A stretch of DNA of 64,000 nt from Dasypus novemcinctus (lineage: Eukaryota; Chordata; Mammalia; Cingulata; Dasypodidae), in contig NC_080680.1 of NCBI RefSeq assembly GCF_030445035.2, forward strand, positions 92,137,157 through 92,201,156. The letters are read 5' to 3'. The notes under the pieces were generated by a model that worked only from the letters and a program-made list of their open reading frames with translations, was not told the origin of the DNA and ran no database searches. Made by a program: the position numbers and the translations under genes. Every line of letters begins with the position of its first letter. Positions within the stretch are counted from its first letter, which is position 1. This document shows, piece by piece, positions 35,485 to 46,580 of the stretch.

Positions 35485-36484
35485 GAAAAAAAAGAGAAAT
35501 CAACCATTAAGATATCTCCACAGAATTATAGAAATCGTAATTTTAAATAGTTTATATATTACCTTTTATATATAACAACAGAAAGAACTCAATAAATGTT
35601 AGCTATTATTATTACTATCATTACGAAAATTATAGAACAGAAACACTCGTAGGGAGGCTTCTTCATAAGTCACTTTCTGTCAGAAACAAAGTTGGTCCGT
35701 GACAGCTCTGAACAGTCAGGCATTGAAAGGCACTTTGTTTTAGAGGAGTCAAAGTTAAGACTCTAAAGGAGGTAGTAAAATGAACAATTTCTGCAAAAAG
35801 AATTTGATTATTTCCTAAGTTTTTCTGAGACAGAAATCTGTTTTCATAAAGTTTGTAAATCTGCCTTTAAGTACCATGAGTTTTAGATCTAACGCAATTT
35901 TGTCAGCTAATGAGAATTTATAAATAATGGAACTGAAATTAAGGGAAGGATCAGGGTTCTGCAGTAGAAAGTGAAAGAAGACAGTTCAGACTGTGCTGAA
36001 CATATGAGTTTGGTCAAAGTCCTAACAACTTTAAAAATGCAAATATTTGGCCAAAATTAAGATTAAGTTTTTTGGGAAGAAAATATTTAACTGATCCTGG
36101 AAAAAGGGAAAAAGGGTAACATCCCTTGAATAACTTTTTTGTTTTTTAAATTTTTGAACAGAAAAACCGTAGTTTATTACCTTTAAAGATTCAGGAAAAA
36201 CATATTAAAATCTTAAATTAGTAAGGAAAAAAAAAAACCGAATGTGTTTAATGACATACTTTGCATTAGTATCCAGTGTGGGTGTACTGGCACTGTATGG
36301 GAACAAGACCAAGCAAGCACCTTTTTGGACAGACATCTTAGATTAATAAGCAGACAGACATCTTGCCTACGTTTTTATAGCTATGAAAGTATGCTTAAAG
36401 TCTTATAAAAACATAATACTGACTCTCTCGATATAATTACAACGACAGCACTAAAAGTTTATACTTGCAGACACAAATACTTAC
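35485..36484. other. Unique intron stretch
   Basis: Nothing recognised apart from the candidate exon that follows. Confidence 0.45.
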
Positions 36485-36507
36485 CAGGTCTCTGGTTCAT
36501 CTTCAAA
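36485..36507 (-). other. Candidate 23-nt alternative 5'UTR exon of GAPVD1
   Basis: On the minus strand a long polypyrimidine run ends in tttcaag, followed by 23 nt (TTTGAAGATGAACCAGAGAC then CTG) and an excellent donor gtaagt. It lies in intron 1. No ORF is needed because it would be 5'UTR. Its inclusion would extend the upstream ORF of exon 1. A chance pair of splice sites is the main alternative. Confidence 0.25.
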
Positions 36508-37229
36508 CTTGAAAAAAAAAAAAAAGACAGAAACCCCTAACAGGTCTTTAAGTTGTTGTTTTTAAACATAAGAATGTGAAACAGCAACAGATAATTACAA
36601 CTTCCTATGACCACTGCATTGTTGAGTTCAATATTGGGTAAAGAACTGCCCTTCTGAAAATGTTTTTACAGCATAATATATATTCATACATATTCAGAAA
36701 AAAAATTGAAAATATGTATTAGCATAAAGAAAGAAATTTTAATTACCTATCATTTCAGTTACCAGAAATCAAACAGCTTGGTAACCTAAAATTTCTTTTA
36801 AAATGTGTGTATAACTTAGAAATTACTGGTCCTTACTCCTTTACAAATGAAACATCGTGATAAGGATTATTTAAGGAGTTAAACTCACAAATAATTCTAT
36901 GCAAATGTAAGCTGAGACAGTCCAAATGTAAGGAATACATTTTTGCATAAAAAATCCTTCTTGCGTTAAAAAAAAATTAATTCTAAAGAAGGAAACACTT
37001 GTGAAAAATAACAGAGACTCCGCAGAGTTGGGGGGAAAAAATTAATCATTTGAGAATTTTTCCCCAAAGTATTGGTCTTCCCAAAGTAAGGCATTTCACT
37101 TAGATCAGGTTTAAAAAAAAAAAAGTTAACTTTGAGATTTCTAGAGGAATGTGTAACCAACTCCCTAATACATTCATAAGAAAGAAATAGAGAAAGAGAG
37201 AGAGAAATCAATCTTACCACCACTGTGAA
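36508..37229. other. Unique intron stretch before the 3'UTR retrocopy
   Basis: A-rich runs near 36968 and 37110; a (GA)n patch at about 37187-37205. Nothing else recognised. Confidence 0.45.
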
Positions 37230-37247
37230 TATACCACTCTCCCTCTT

Positions 37248-37591
37248 TTTTTTTTTTTAAGTTTTAATGAACATTTATTTTCTTATATTTCTTTTTCATA
37301 CATAAATGATACCATATTCATAAGAAAATAAAAACATCGAATTAAAAGGAAAAAAGAAAAGAAGGAGATACTAAGGTCCAAGTGGCTCTCAACATGTTAA
37401 AATAAACTACGTGGAGTAAACTGCTTGCCTGAACATTTAGAAGAAGTTGCTGTGTGTGGATGTGTGATTAATAAGGAGATTCAGATATTGAGGTCTACCT
37501 CTGTCCTCCTTTTTATTTCCAGTAAGTATTTTTCCAAAAGTCACACATTTATGAATCCTAGTGGTAATAAACCCAATTCTACAATGATTAT
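37248..37591 (-). pseudogene. 5'-truncated processed retrocopy of an unidentified mRNA 3'UTR
   Basis: A 344-bp insert flanked by a perfect 18-bp duplication, tataccactctccctctt (37230-37247 and 37592-37609). Read on the minus strand it ends in AATAAA (37279-37274), about 13 nt of sequence and then a poly(A) run that appears as the T-tract at 37248. This is the structure of an L1-mobilised mRNA 3' end. It matches no SINE or L1 in the window and has no convincing ORF, so the parent gene is unknown. Confidence 0.75.
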
Positions 37592-37609
37592 TATACCACT
37601 CTCCCTCTT

Positions 37610-37984
37610 AAACTTCTAAACTTTCTACAAATATTAGTGGGTAATTTTTCCAAATAAATGAAATTAAACTGCAGTAGATCACATTTAAAAAGAAGTAAAT
37701 TTTGTATTGTTACATGCACCAAAAAAGTATTAATACATATATCACAATTTTCAGAATAAGGCAGCAGTACCTTGTAAGGCAGTGTTATGTGCCATCACTG
37801 AAAAGCAGCTGACAAGCCCACAGGGTAGCCAATGAAGTGAAGAAGGCAGAACAGCATTGTGACAGAGGTCAGGAAGGCACTAAATGAGTTAAGGTTTGTT
37901 TTACTCTAGGATGTGGTATCAAGGCAGAAAGAGTAACAATAGATTAAGAGTTAGAGCACCAGGAAAAAATTAGAAATTACTGAG
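37610..37984. other. Unique intron stretch
   Basis: Nothing recognised. Confidence 0.4.
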
Positions 37985-38170
37985 TGAAAGCCATGTTTCC
38001 GACGTTTTTCATATATTAGATGTATGCCTAAGTGATAGGTATTTATCACCCCCATTTCACAGGTGAAGAAACAGGTTCAGATCGGATCACTGAGCTATTA
38101 AGCAGCAGAGAAAGGAATCCAACTTAGACTTATTTAACTGCAAAGCATGGACTTTTCAATTCCTAGTGCT
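37985..38170 (+). repeat. MIR SINE, sense
   Basis: 'cacccccatttcacaggtga', agaaacaggttcagatcgga, 'ccaacttagacttatttaac' follow MIR. Confidence 0.75.
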
Positions 38171-38693
38171 GCCTCATAGGTTCTTCAGTATACTAACTTC
38201 AGGTTCCCTGTAAGCAATGCACAGGGCTTTAGGGAAGGGTAGTGATCGATGTGGAGGGAAAATGATGCCACACTGGGCCCCAGTGAACTTTTGGTAATAA
38301 GAAAGAGAGAAACTTGAAACTTTTTTTCAGTCTTTTTTTTCCATCCCAAGTTACCTTTGTACAGTCTTTTCTCCCATTTTCCCCTTTCAGATGCTTAATA
38401 CACTTAATGCAAAAGCTACCAAAAAAAGGGGGGGGGGAGAGACTTGGATGCTTTCTTATTCAATTTACAATATTTTTGGTTCAAGTGGTTTCCCCCACCT
38501 AGATCACTTCTCCGACTCCCCAAAGCCAGTTATATCTATGATTCAAGGTCCAGATGAAACACCCTCTCTTCTACCCAACATTCCCTAATCCCTTATTTCC
38601 CAAGTTAGAAGTAGTATCTCCAATCTAAATTTTCTTGACCCGTTATACCGGTGCTGTATTAAGAACTCATGACTCCAAGAAATTAGAAAGGAT
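38171..38693. other. Unique intron stretch
   Basis: A G-run at about 38429-38437. The text at 38500-38620 has L2-like phrases (aaccctctcttctacccaac is close) but is too short to call. Confidence 0.35.
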
Positions 38694-39102
38694 TATTAGG
38701 AAGCGGACATGGCTCACCTGACAGAGCATCCACCTACCATATGGAGGGTCCAGGGTTCAATACCCAGGGCCTCCTGACCCGTGTGGGAAGCTGACCCATG
38801 TGCAGTGTTACCGCATTCAAGGAGTGCTGTGCCACACAGGGGTGCCCCCATGTAGGGGTGCCCTACATGCAAGGAGTGTGCCATGCAAGGAGAGCCGCCT
38901 CATGTGAAAAAGTGTAGCCTGCCCGGGAATGGTGCCACACACACGGAGAGCTGACGCAGCAAGATGACGCAATAAAAAGAGATGCAGTCTCCCGGTGCCA
39001 CCTGATAATGCGAGCAGACGCAGAAGAACACACAGCAAACGGACAGAGAGAGCAGACAACGGGGGGGAAGGGGAGAGAAATAAAATAAATCCTAAAAAAA
39101 AG
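38694..39102 (+). mobile_element. DAS-III-type SINE, full length
   Basis: Head aggaagcggacatggctcac, B box ggttcaataccc, A tail; flanks repeat aaaggattat. Confidence 0.92.
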
Positions 39103-39249
39103 GATTATCACCCCAAAGATTACTAGTTAATTACAAAGGAAAAAAAGATGACTTTATAATAAAAATCTAGTGGACATTAACCCAATTATGAAATTTACAT
39201 GATTAAGGAAACTTGTATCACATGCCTCTGATGTGATAAACTGAGAAAG

Positions 39250-39850
39250 ACCTAAAAATCACCCATGTAGCATGCCAGCCAAAAAAATCCTTAACTTGCA
39301 TCTGAAGATGAAGAAACTGTCAGACAAATCCAAACTGAAGAGAATTCTACAAGACAACTGATCTGATGATGCTCTAAAAATGTTACAGTCATGAGAGGGG
39401 GAAAAAAAAAAGGCTAAAGAACCACTCTAGATTCAAGGAGACAACTAAATGCAATGTTAAGATCCTTGAATGGACCTTGGATAAAAACAAAACAAAAACT
39501 AAGGACAGTACGGGACAACTGGGGAAATATGGCTATGCACTTTATATTAAATAATATTGTTACATTCATCTTAAATTTTTTTGAGTGACAAATATATTGT
39601 AGATAGGGAGGAGAAAGTCTTCGTTCTTGGGCTACACATGCCAAAGTATTTAAGGATATACTGTACTAATGGTATCTATATTCACCTCTCAAATTGTTCA
39701 GCAAAAACTGTGTCTAGGTTTATGTAAAGCAAACAAGGCAAAATGTTAACAACTGCTGAACCTAGGTGAAAGGTATATGAGTATTCATTGTACTAGTTTT
39801 GCAACTCTTCCGTAGGCTTACAATTTTTCAAACCAGACCTGGGGAAAATA
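39250..39850 (+). repeat. L1M-type 3'UTR fragment
   Basis: 'gagacaactaaatgcaatgt', 'gggacaactggggaaatatg', 'ggcaaaatgttaacaactgc', tgcaactcttccgtaggctt match the order of old L1 3' ends. Confidence 0.7.
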
Positions 39851-39857
39851 AAAGTTA

Positions 39858-40283
39858 TAGGGGAAGTGGATTTGGCTCAACAGATAAAGTATTCGCCTAC
39901 CACACGGGAGGTCCAGGGTTCAAACCCAGGGCCTCCTGATCCGTGTGCAACGAGCTGGTCCACACGCAGTGCTGATGCGCACAAGGAGTGCCGTGCTACA
40001 CAGGGGTGTCCCCCGCATAGGGGAGCCCCATGCGCAAGGAGTGTGCCTTTTAAGGAGAGCAGCCCAGCGTGAAAGAAGTGTAGCCTATCCAGGAGTGGCA
40101 CCGCACACAGGGAGAACTGACGCAGCAAGACGACCCAACCAAAAGAGACACAGATTCCCCGTGCCACTGACAAGAATACAAGCAGACACAGAAGAACACA
40201 CAGCGAATGGACACAGAGAGCAGACAACTGGGGGGGGAGGAGGGCGGTGAAGGGGAGAGAAATAAATTAAAAAAAAAAAAAAA
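39858..40283 (+). mobile_element. DAS-III-type SINE, full length
   Basis: Head ggggaagtggatttggctca, B box ggttcaaaccca, long G-run and A tail; flanks repeat aaagttata. Confidence 0.93.
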
Positions 40284-40336
40284 GTTATAGATTCCAAAAA
40301 AACAAATCCAACAACAGAAAACAAGAAAAAGGATAA

Positions 40337-40536
40337 AATGGGCCATGATGTGGACCATTGACCATGAGGTACAGAGGTGCCCAAAGATGTACTTACCAAA
40401 TGCAATGGATGTGTCATGATGATGGGAACGAGTGTTGCTGGGGGGGGGGAGAGGTGGGGTAGGGGGGAAGGGTTGAATGGGACCTCATATATATATTTTT
40501 AATGTAATATTATTACAAAGTCAATTAAAAAAAAAG
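40337..40536 (+). mobile_element. Family X 3' end, 5'-truncated
   Basis: Starts gggccatgatgtggaccatt and has the G-rich tract, then gggacctcatatatat and an A tail. Flanked by agaaaaaggataaa on both sides (about 40323 and 40538). Confidence 0.87.
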
Positions 40537-40559
40537 AAAAAGGATAAAGAATAATTTAA

Positions 40560-40925
40560 TGCTCATGTTCTCCTCCCAGAATTAACTGTTAACACTATAT
40601 CTGCTTTTAGTCATTTAAAAATAAAAAATTATAGATAGCCCCTTTGCCATCCCCACCCCATACTAATGCCCTTCCAGAAGTTGTGAAATTTTATGGTAGG
40701 GTACACTCATTTTCAATTTTACTAAGTACTGCAAATATATCCAAAGGTGGCTGTACAGATTCACACTCCACCAGTTTCTACAACTACCATTTCACCATAT
40801 AGTTGATATATTCAAATATCAAATTCATAGTTGATACTGCCAATCTTTGAAATTATTTATCGATCTGATGTGAAAAGTGCTCATTTTAATTTGCATTTCC
40901 TTAATTACTAGTGCATGCATGATTA
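40560..40925 (-). repeat. Old L1M-type fragment, antisense
   Basis: Ends with tcattttaatttgcatttcc, a hallmark of antisense L1. Earlier text also fits. Confidence 0.6.
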
Positions 40926-41574
40926 CCAGACTCCAAAATAAAAGTATATTTTTAAAGCTAAATTTTCAATGCTAATGCAAGCAAGCAACAGTATTCCCTT
41001 TAGAGCTACTTTTTTTTTCTCTCCAACAGAGGCAAATATGCAGTCCTATAGAATTCTTTGACTCAACATATTGAACAAGACAGTAATTAAGAAAACCAAC
41101 CAGCCTAGAATCACACACAAAAGAGCCTCAGCGAAAAAAGAACTTCAACTACAGATGCTTCCTTTTATTACATCATCATAAAAAATTAACCAAAATCTAC
41201 ATGGCAGCACATACTAAGATTACTATGAATAATTAGGCCCCATAAGAAACTAAAATGCCCAAAAAAGCACCACACGATGTTTGGGAAATAGTTTCTTCTC
41301 TTTCAAAAAATATCAGATGAACACGTTCAAATTCAACTCAGTACACGTAATATTATCTGCAAAATTAAAAAAATAGATGTTTTATGCTACATGAATTTCA
41401 CCTCGATTAAAAATAACACTAACTAAATATGGAAATGTTTAAGGCAAGATCACATACCTGTTCCTTCTAAATGCTAACTTCCTTACCTTTTATACATTTT
41501 AAACTTTTTAGATCCACTGTTAAATAGAATAATTTTTTAAATGGATGTTTTATTCCTAAAAATAAAAAACCTAG
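40926..41574. other. Unique intron stretch
   Basis: Nothing recognised. Confidence 0.45.
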
Positions 41575-41850
41575 GCCCTATAAATTAACTCATTTATTTA
41601 TCAGCAAATATTTACAGAGCACCTAATATGTACCAGTCTCTATTCTGGCACAGCAGTGAAGGCAAAATGCCTACTTTCATGGAGCTGACAGTCTAGTGGG
41701 GAAGAAATAAAATCATAAACAATATACAAATACCATAACATCAGATAGATACGTGCTATAAAAAAAATAAAGGGACAGGGGACAAGAATGACTGGGGTGG
41801 GGGGAAGAGTAAGGAAACAAAGTGGCAGGCAAGACCTACGTGAGTCAGTA
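41575..41850 (-). repeat. L2 LINE 3' end, antisense
   Basis: 'gcaaatatttacagagcacc', tactttcatggagctgacag and tctagtggggaagaaataaa are the reverse of the L2 3' end. Confidence 0.8.
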
Positions 41851-42254
41851 ACTTGTGATATGGTGTGTTTAATCCAGTATAAAATGTTTCAACACCAGTC
41901 ATCTGTTTCATAAATTCTTCCTTTCACCTTTCCATACTCTCCTTTAATTTTTTTCCAGAAAAAGAGTTCACTGCAGTGGTTTTCAATTATTGCTATTATG
42001 GGGGCGGGAGAAGGATCTCACACAAGAAGTTGACAAGTGCTTTACAAACAGGTGCATATTTCAAGCCACACAGTGACAAAATGTCAAGACAAACGTCAGT
42101 GAGAAGTCTGATGCCAAATTGAAGGTGAACTACAAGAATTTAAAATGGAATTTCAAGAATATAACTTAGCCATTCTCCAACTCTACAATCTGCATGATTA
42201 CTTTCTATCATATATGGAAAGAAGGATAATTAGCAATAGGAAAATAAATTTTAA
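41851..42254. other. Unique intron stretch
   Basis: Nothing recognised. Confidence 0.4.
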
Positions 42255-42490
42255 GTGGGAACAGACGTGGCTCAAGCAAATGAGCACTTGCTTCCCACAT
42301 GGGAAGTCCTGGGTTCAGTCCCCAGTGCCTCTTTAAAAAACAACAACAAGCAAACAAACAGAAGAAAAAACCAACTTAGGGGAGCCAATGTGGCTCAATG
42401 GTTGAGCACTGGCTTCCCACATGAGGTCCTAGGTTCAATCCCCCAGCCCAGGTACCTCAAAACAACACCAACAACAACAAATATATATAT
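42255..42490 (+). mobile_element. Dimeric short tRNA-derived SINE
   Basis: Units start gggaacagacgtggctcaag and ggggagccaatgtggctcaa, each with a B-box relic (gttcagtcccc, gttcaatcccc). Confidence 0.85.
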
Positions 42491-42832
42491 ATTTGAAGAA
42501 ATATCCTGCTGCTTTTCACTCAAAGGCAGAAAAATCAGAATAACTCCTCTTTAAAAGCAACACTACTTTCAAAACTATTACTTTGATCCCACCCAAATCT
42601 TTAATTTCCCTATTAAAAAAATTCTTATTTTTTTTTTACACTAGAAAGAATACTGTTCACTGGGTTATTTTTCCAAATGAGCAATAGGCTTTTTACAAAT
42701 AAGCAGATTTCCAATGAAAATTCCCTTACTTGTCCACACTATCATCCTCTCTGCCTTGTATTCTTTCTTATCTAATGATTCAAATATTTTCCAGGCACAC
42801 TTCCACATCCCAAAAACCTTATTTCTACTTCA

Positions 42833-43312
42833 GGAGTTCTTAATCTTTTTATGCCAACGGATTCCTCTTGCAGTATGGTGAAGCCTAGGGATCCCTTCTC
42901 AGAATGCTTTTAAATGTATAATTGTTATGATTACAAAGGAAGCCATTTATACTGAAACAGTTACCAAAAAACAAAACTGATATAGCAATATATGTACAGC
43001 TTTATTATCACATTAAATAATGAGATGTACTAGTGGTTCTAATTAAAGGCAAACAAGTGATGGACATAAACAGTATTTTGAGATCTATGTAACAAATGTA
43101 AACAAGATATAAAAACATCTGTATTAATTGGTGACAAAGTCACAGGCATAGTTGTTATTATTGTGGTTTGCTGCCTACACTCATAATTGAAGAAAATGGT
43201 AACTTTCAGTTAGCAGTTTTAAAAATGTTATTTTTATCCTCATTTTAGTTCAAGGACCCCCGAATTCTATACCTACTCGTAAACCCTATGTTAAAAATCC
43301 CTTCTAACTCAA
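42833..43312 (+). mobile_element. hAT-Charlie element
   Basis: Starts caggagttcttaatcttttt with the 'gatcccttctcagaatgctt' motif and ends aaccctatgttaaaaatccc. Subfamily not assigned. Confidence 0.65.
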
Positions 43313-44192
43313 AGGTCTGCTCAAACTGATTTTTGTCAAAAATTTTAAAATAAAAACACTGATTTCTCCGTTGACCTAGCTCTCATCTGAAAATATTACC
43401 ATGATTCCTCGTTTTTAATGCAGATTTATACGCAGAACTGTTTATATCTGTGGTTTGCCCAGCCAGCACCCATTAAACCCATTAAAATTATGCTGTTAAT
43501 AAAAACTGAAGTTTTAAGAAAGGAATACCCAATAGTACCTCACCTCCAAATCTCCAACAGCAAGTGAAAAGATGCCAAGTGTTTGTGTGTTTATGGTAGG
43601 TGGGGCACCCCCAGACCCGTGAGTCCAGCTTCTCAGTCCCCTAAACACGACACTTTCACCAGCGACACGCAGAGGACATTCCATCTCCTTTTCGCCTCCA
43701 GTGCTCAGTTCCCCCAACAGGGTCGCTGGCCTCAGGCCCCCACCCGAAGGCACCCCGCGGTCCTCCTGTACCTTCCCATCCCCCCCGCATCCATGCCTCC
43801 AGTCCACACCGTCCTGGCCCTTGCGCGCCGCCACACCTTTCCCTGGCCCGAACCGTGTCTACACACAGCCTGACAGCAGAGAGAAGGGCCCTGAGCCTGA
43901 GGGTAAGCAGGATCCGGCAGGTCAGTCCAACTGTAGGGCGCAGGCTGCGGCCCTAGGCCGGAGCAGCCCGGCCACTGAGAAGCGAGCTGCGCGCCCCGCG
44001 AGACCCAAAGGGTGACGCGCACTCACCAAGGTCCTCATGCAGAGGAGGGCACGGGGGTCTCCGCCAGACAGCTACTCGGCCTTGAAACCGTCACCCTCGC
44101 CGCGAACTGCTGGCTGCCGCCGCCGCCGCCGTTCTCTAGTTGGCTTCCCCGCCTCCTGCAGCGGCGCTTCGCCGACTCCGCCAGCACGCCAA

Positions 44193-44204
44193 CGCGCGTG
44201 CGCG
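44193..44204 (-). promoter_or_regulatory. NRF1 binding-site consensus
   Basis: CGCGCACGCGCG on the minus strand fits YGCGCAYGCGCR at every position. It lies just upstream of or within the inferred 5' end of GAPVD1 exon 1. Typical of CpG-island promoters. Confidence 0.6.
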
Positions 44205-44215
44205 GCACCGCGGGA

Positions 44216-44233
44216 GGCACTGGCGCTTGTAGT
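44216..44233 (-). promoter_or_regulatory. ZNF143-like (SBS) motif, imperfect
   Basis: The minus strand reads ACTACAAGCGCCAGTGCC, close to the ACTACAATTCCCAG type of site but with changes in the middle and at the 3' end. Position beside the NRF1 motif supports a promoter role, but the match is partial. Confidence 0.35.
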
Positions 44234-44330
44234 ACAGGCGGAAAAGGTCCGCCGGCCCTCTTCCGCTTTAGCCAGCGGGGTCGGCTGCCCGCTGGAGCTG
44301 TCGTGCGTGTGTGAAATATGCGGAATCACC

Positions 44331-44659
44331 TCCCGGAAAATTGTTCACCAAACAAGGACCCATGAAAAATCTGCCCGAGCAAGAAATTGTGAAGTAAAAC
44401 AATTTATAGCATTTACGTTTTTAACAACAACTATCACTTGTCCAGAACATATTATTCGAATGACACACACACACACAAAATTAACACCCCCCTCCTCTTC
44501 TGTTAAAAGTGTCGTTAATTGGCAGGTGGTATAAAGATTTTCACTATTAAAAATAGTTTTGCACTCCTCATTTTATCAATTAACTTAGTGTAAACTAGAC
44601 CAGTTACTTTAAGTCAATTAACAACTCACCTAATAAAAATTCTTTCCTAAAAAATAACT
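44331..44659. other. Upstream flank of the GAPVD1 promoter
   Basis: A short (CA)n at 44463-44477. No gene, no divergent exon convincingly seen. Confidence 0.45.
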
Positions 44660-45010
44660 CAGATATATTCAGCTCAGAGGTTAGGTTAGCAGAGTTGAAT
44701 AGTCATAGAAATCTTAGAAGACACCTTAAAGGACATTAGTCCAACTCCCACCCCGGCAGGAATTCATTCTTGTACGTACCAGCCAGATGGTCATCCAACT
44801 TCTATTTCAACAGTTCCAATTTCAGGGAGCCCACTACCTTAAGCAATGCAGACAGCTCCACTGTTGGACAATTTAAAATGTTAGAAAATCCTGCCTCCTG
44901 CTGAGCTGAAATCTGCTTCCCTTTTACTTTCTTCCACTGCTAGTAGTTATACTGCTTAGAGCCATAAAAAATGTTTTCCACTTGACAGCCCTTCAAACAA
45001 TTGAAAACAA
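44660..45010 (+). repeat. L3/CR1 LINE fragment
   Basis: 'gacattagtccaactcccac', ccagccagatggtcatccaa, gggagcccactaccttaagc, 'ctgagctgaaatctgcttcc' and gacagcccttcaaacaattg follow the mammalian L3/CR1 order. Confidence 0.85.
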
Positions 45011-45149
45011 TGTTTATGTCCTCCAACATAGGAGGCAAAAAACAAACAAACGAAAACTAATAATAATCAGTTTTCCTAACTATTTCAAATGTGAATCAGC
45101 TCCCAGACCGCTTTCCATCTAGTCACCCTTCTTGGTGTGTCCCCTTTTT

Positions 45150-45290
45150 TCCTATTATTGTTAGTTTTGTTTTTTTTTTTTGCTTTGTTGTCATGGGTTT
45201 TTTGGGGTTTGTTTTTTGGGTTTTGTTTTTTTTTTTTTTTTGCTTTTGCTTTTGCTTTCTCTGTGTGTGTGTGTGTGCGTGTGTCCCCTT
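45150..45290. repeat. Simple repeats: T-rich and (GT)n
   Basis: Long T runs, a (GCTTTT)n-like patch near 45241-45260 and (GT)n at 45263-45283. Confidence 0.85.
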
Positions 45291-45439
45291 TAAAAATTGT
45301 CAAAATTTATTTTCTTTGTATTGTCTGATTTTATTATCATAATAGCATTCTATGGTAGGCTGGTCAGGTATTCTTGCTATCCTGTTGCCATTCATCTGAT
45401 TCACTATTTAATTCAGTTAAAGATTATTTACCAGTTCTG

Positions 45440-45660
45440 TTATAAAGCATTGCCCAAAGCACCAGGGAGTTGAAAAAAGCAACAGGATATTGTTTACAAT
45501 CTAGGCTGGAAGGATAACTCCCACAGATTAATGAATGTAAAATAAGGTAAGGTACAAAATGCTATGAGATTCTGAGTGAAAAAGGCCTCATCAGGCTGAG
45601 GGACCCTGGCTTTTTGGAGGAAGTAATGCTTGTGAGTTACTGGATGGCTGAATTTAAAAG
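45440..45660 (-). repeat. Possible L2 LINE, antisense
   Basis: 'aagcaccagggagttgaaaa', gaaaaaggcctcatcaggct, 'ttttggaggaagtaatgctt' has the style of reversed L2. Weak. Confidence 0.45.
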
Positions 45661-45866
45661 ACAGGAGATGGCATGGAAGGATTGCTTGAGAAAGAACTCA
45701 GCTTAAGCAAAGTGGAAGAGTTTAGACTGGGCTCAGGAACTCTGAATACTCTAGATGGGCTGAAGCATACAGGCCAGTATTGAGTGGAAGGAAAATGCTC
45801 CAAAAGTTGCAAAAGGATATTGGGAGTCATAAAGAAACTGCATTGTATTTGATTAGCTAAAGAGCA

Positions 45867-46235
45867 CCGAGGGAGGCAGATGTGACTCGAGCAATTGAGC
45901 TCCTGCCTACCATACGGAAGGTCTGGGTTGGGTTCCTGGTGCCCCCTAAAGATGAGCAAGACAGCGAGCTGACACGATAGTCTGGTGCAGTGAGCTGATG
46001 TAACAAGATGATGCAATAAGAGACAAACAGAGGAAAACATAACGGAAGATACAACAAAGCAGGGAGCAGAGGTAACTCAAGCAATTAGGCACCTCTCTCC
46101 CACATGGGAAGTTCCAGGTTCAGTTCCTGGTGCCTCCAAAAAAAAAAAAAAATACCAGGACACAACAGACACAGCAAGTGCAAAAAAACAAGGGGGTCAG
46201 GAGAAATACATAAAATAAATATTTTTAAAAAGAGC
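45867..46235 (+). mobile_element. Composite DAS SINE (two tRNA-like units), diverged
   Basis: Head gggaggcagatgtgactcga, second unit near 46070 (gcagaggtaactcaagcaat) with gttcagttcc, A-rich inner and outer tails. Confidence 0.82.
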
Positions 46236-46469
46236 ACGAAAATGGTCATTTAATCATTGTGAGTCATATTCTATCACCTACAAATGAAGAAACTGAACTA
46301 GATAAGCAATTTTCAATATTTTACCCCCCAGCACCCCCATGAACTACAACACTGACATTTGAAACTATGGATCACTACAACAGAGCTTTTTGCAAGCTGT
46401 GGAACAGATATTGTTATCAACACATAGCACACAAGAGAAAGTGAACTCAAGAGATGAAAACTTGATCAA

Positions 46470-46580
46470 AACCAATAAATAGTACTCCTCAGAGACAGAG
46501 AATCCCATCTTATTCATCACTGCATCCTTGGAACCTGGCATACTGTCTCATACATAATACATATTGTTTAAAATAGAAGT
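46470..46580 (+). repeat. L2 LINE 3'-end fragment
   Basis: 'cttattcatcactgcatcct' and 'ggaacctggcatactgtctc' match the L2 end. Confidence 0.6.

Larger units (their letters stand above)
44027..44250 (-). other. GAPVD1: GAPVD1 non-coding exon 1 (5'UTR), 5' end approximate
   Basis: Inside the CpG island, the minus strand carries a good splice donor, CCTTG/gtgagt, with the exon ending at 44027. It faces the acceptor of the first coding exon at 9910, about 34 kb downstream. The inferred exon has a short (GGC)5 run around 44115-44131 and a single ATG at 44038-44036 close to the donor. The transcription start is not visible; 44250 is set by the promoter-like motifs and is only an estimate. Comparison with armadillo or human GAPVD1 mRNA 5' ends would fix it. 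Confidence 0.7.
43600..44330 (-). promoter_or_regulatory. GAPVD1: CpG-island promoter of GAPVD1
   Basis: This is the only long stretch of the window that is GC-rich and dense in CpG outside SINEs, with no repeat insertion in its core. It is TATA-less. Motifs seen: an exact NRF1-type palindrome (CGCGCACGCGCG on the minus strand, 44193-44204), a ZNF143-like ACTACAA..CCAGTGCC box at 44233-44216 (minus strand, imperfect), and an ETS-type GCGGAAG at 44266-44260. These are usual parts of housekeeping promoters. Motif calls are by eye. Confidence 0.85.

Noticed and set aside
44115-44131. (GGC)5 in the GAPVD1 5'UTR as an expanded repeat
   Set aside because: Five units are within the ordinary range for a 5'UTR.
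43514-44534. Frames of 96-165 codons across the CpG island
   Set aside because: High GC gives few stop codons. No homology recognised, and they overlap the promoter and non-coding exon.
45091-45342. Phe/Cys-rich frame resembling a membrane peptide
   Set aside because: Generated by T runs and (GT)n.
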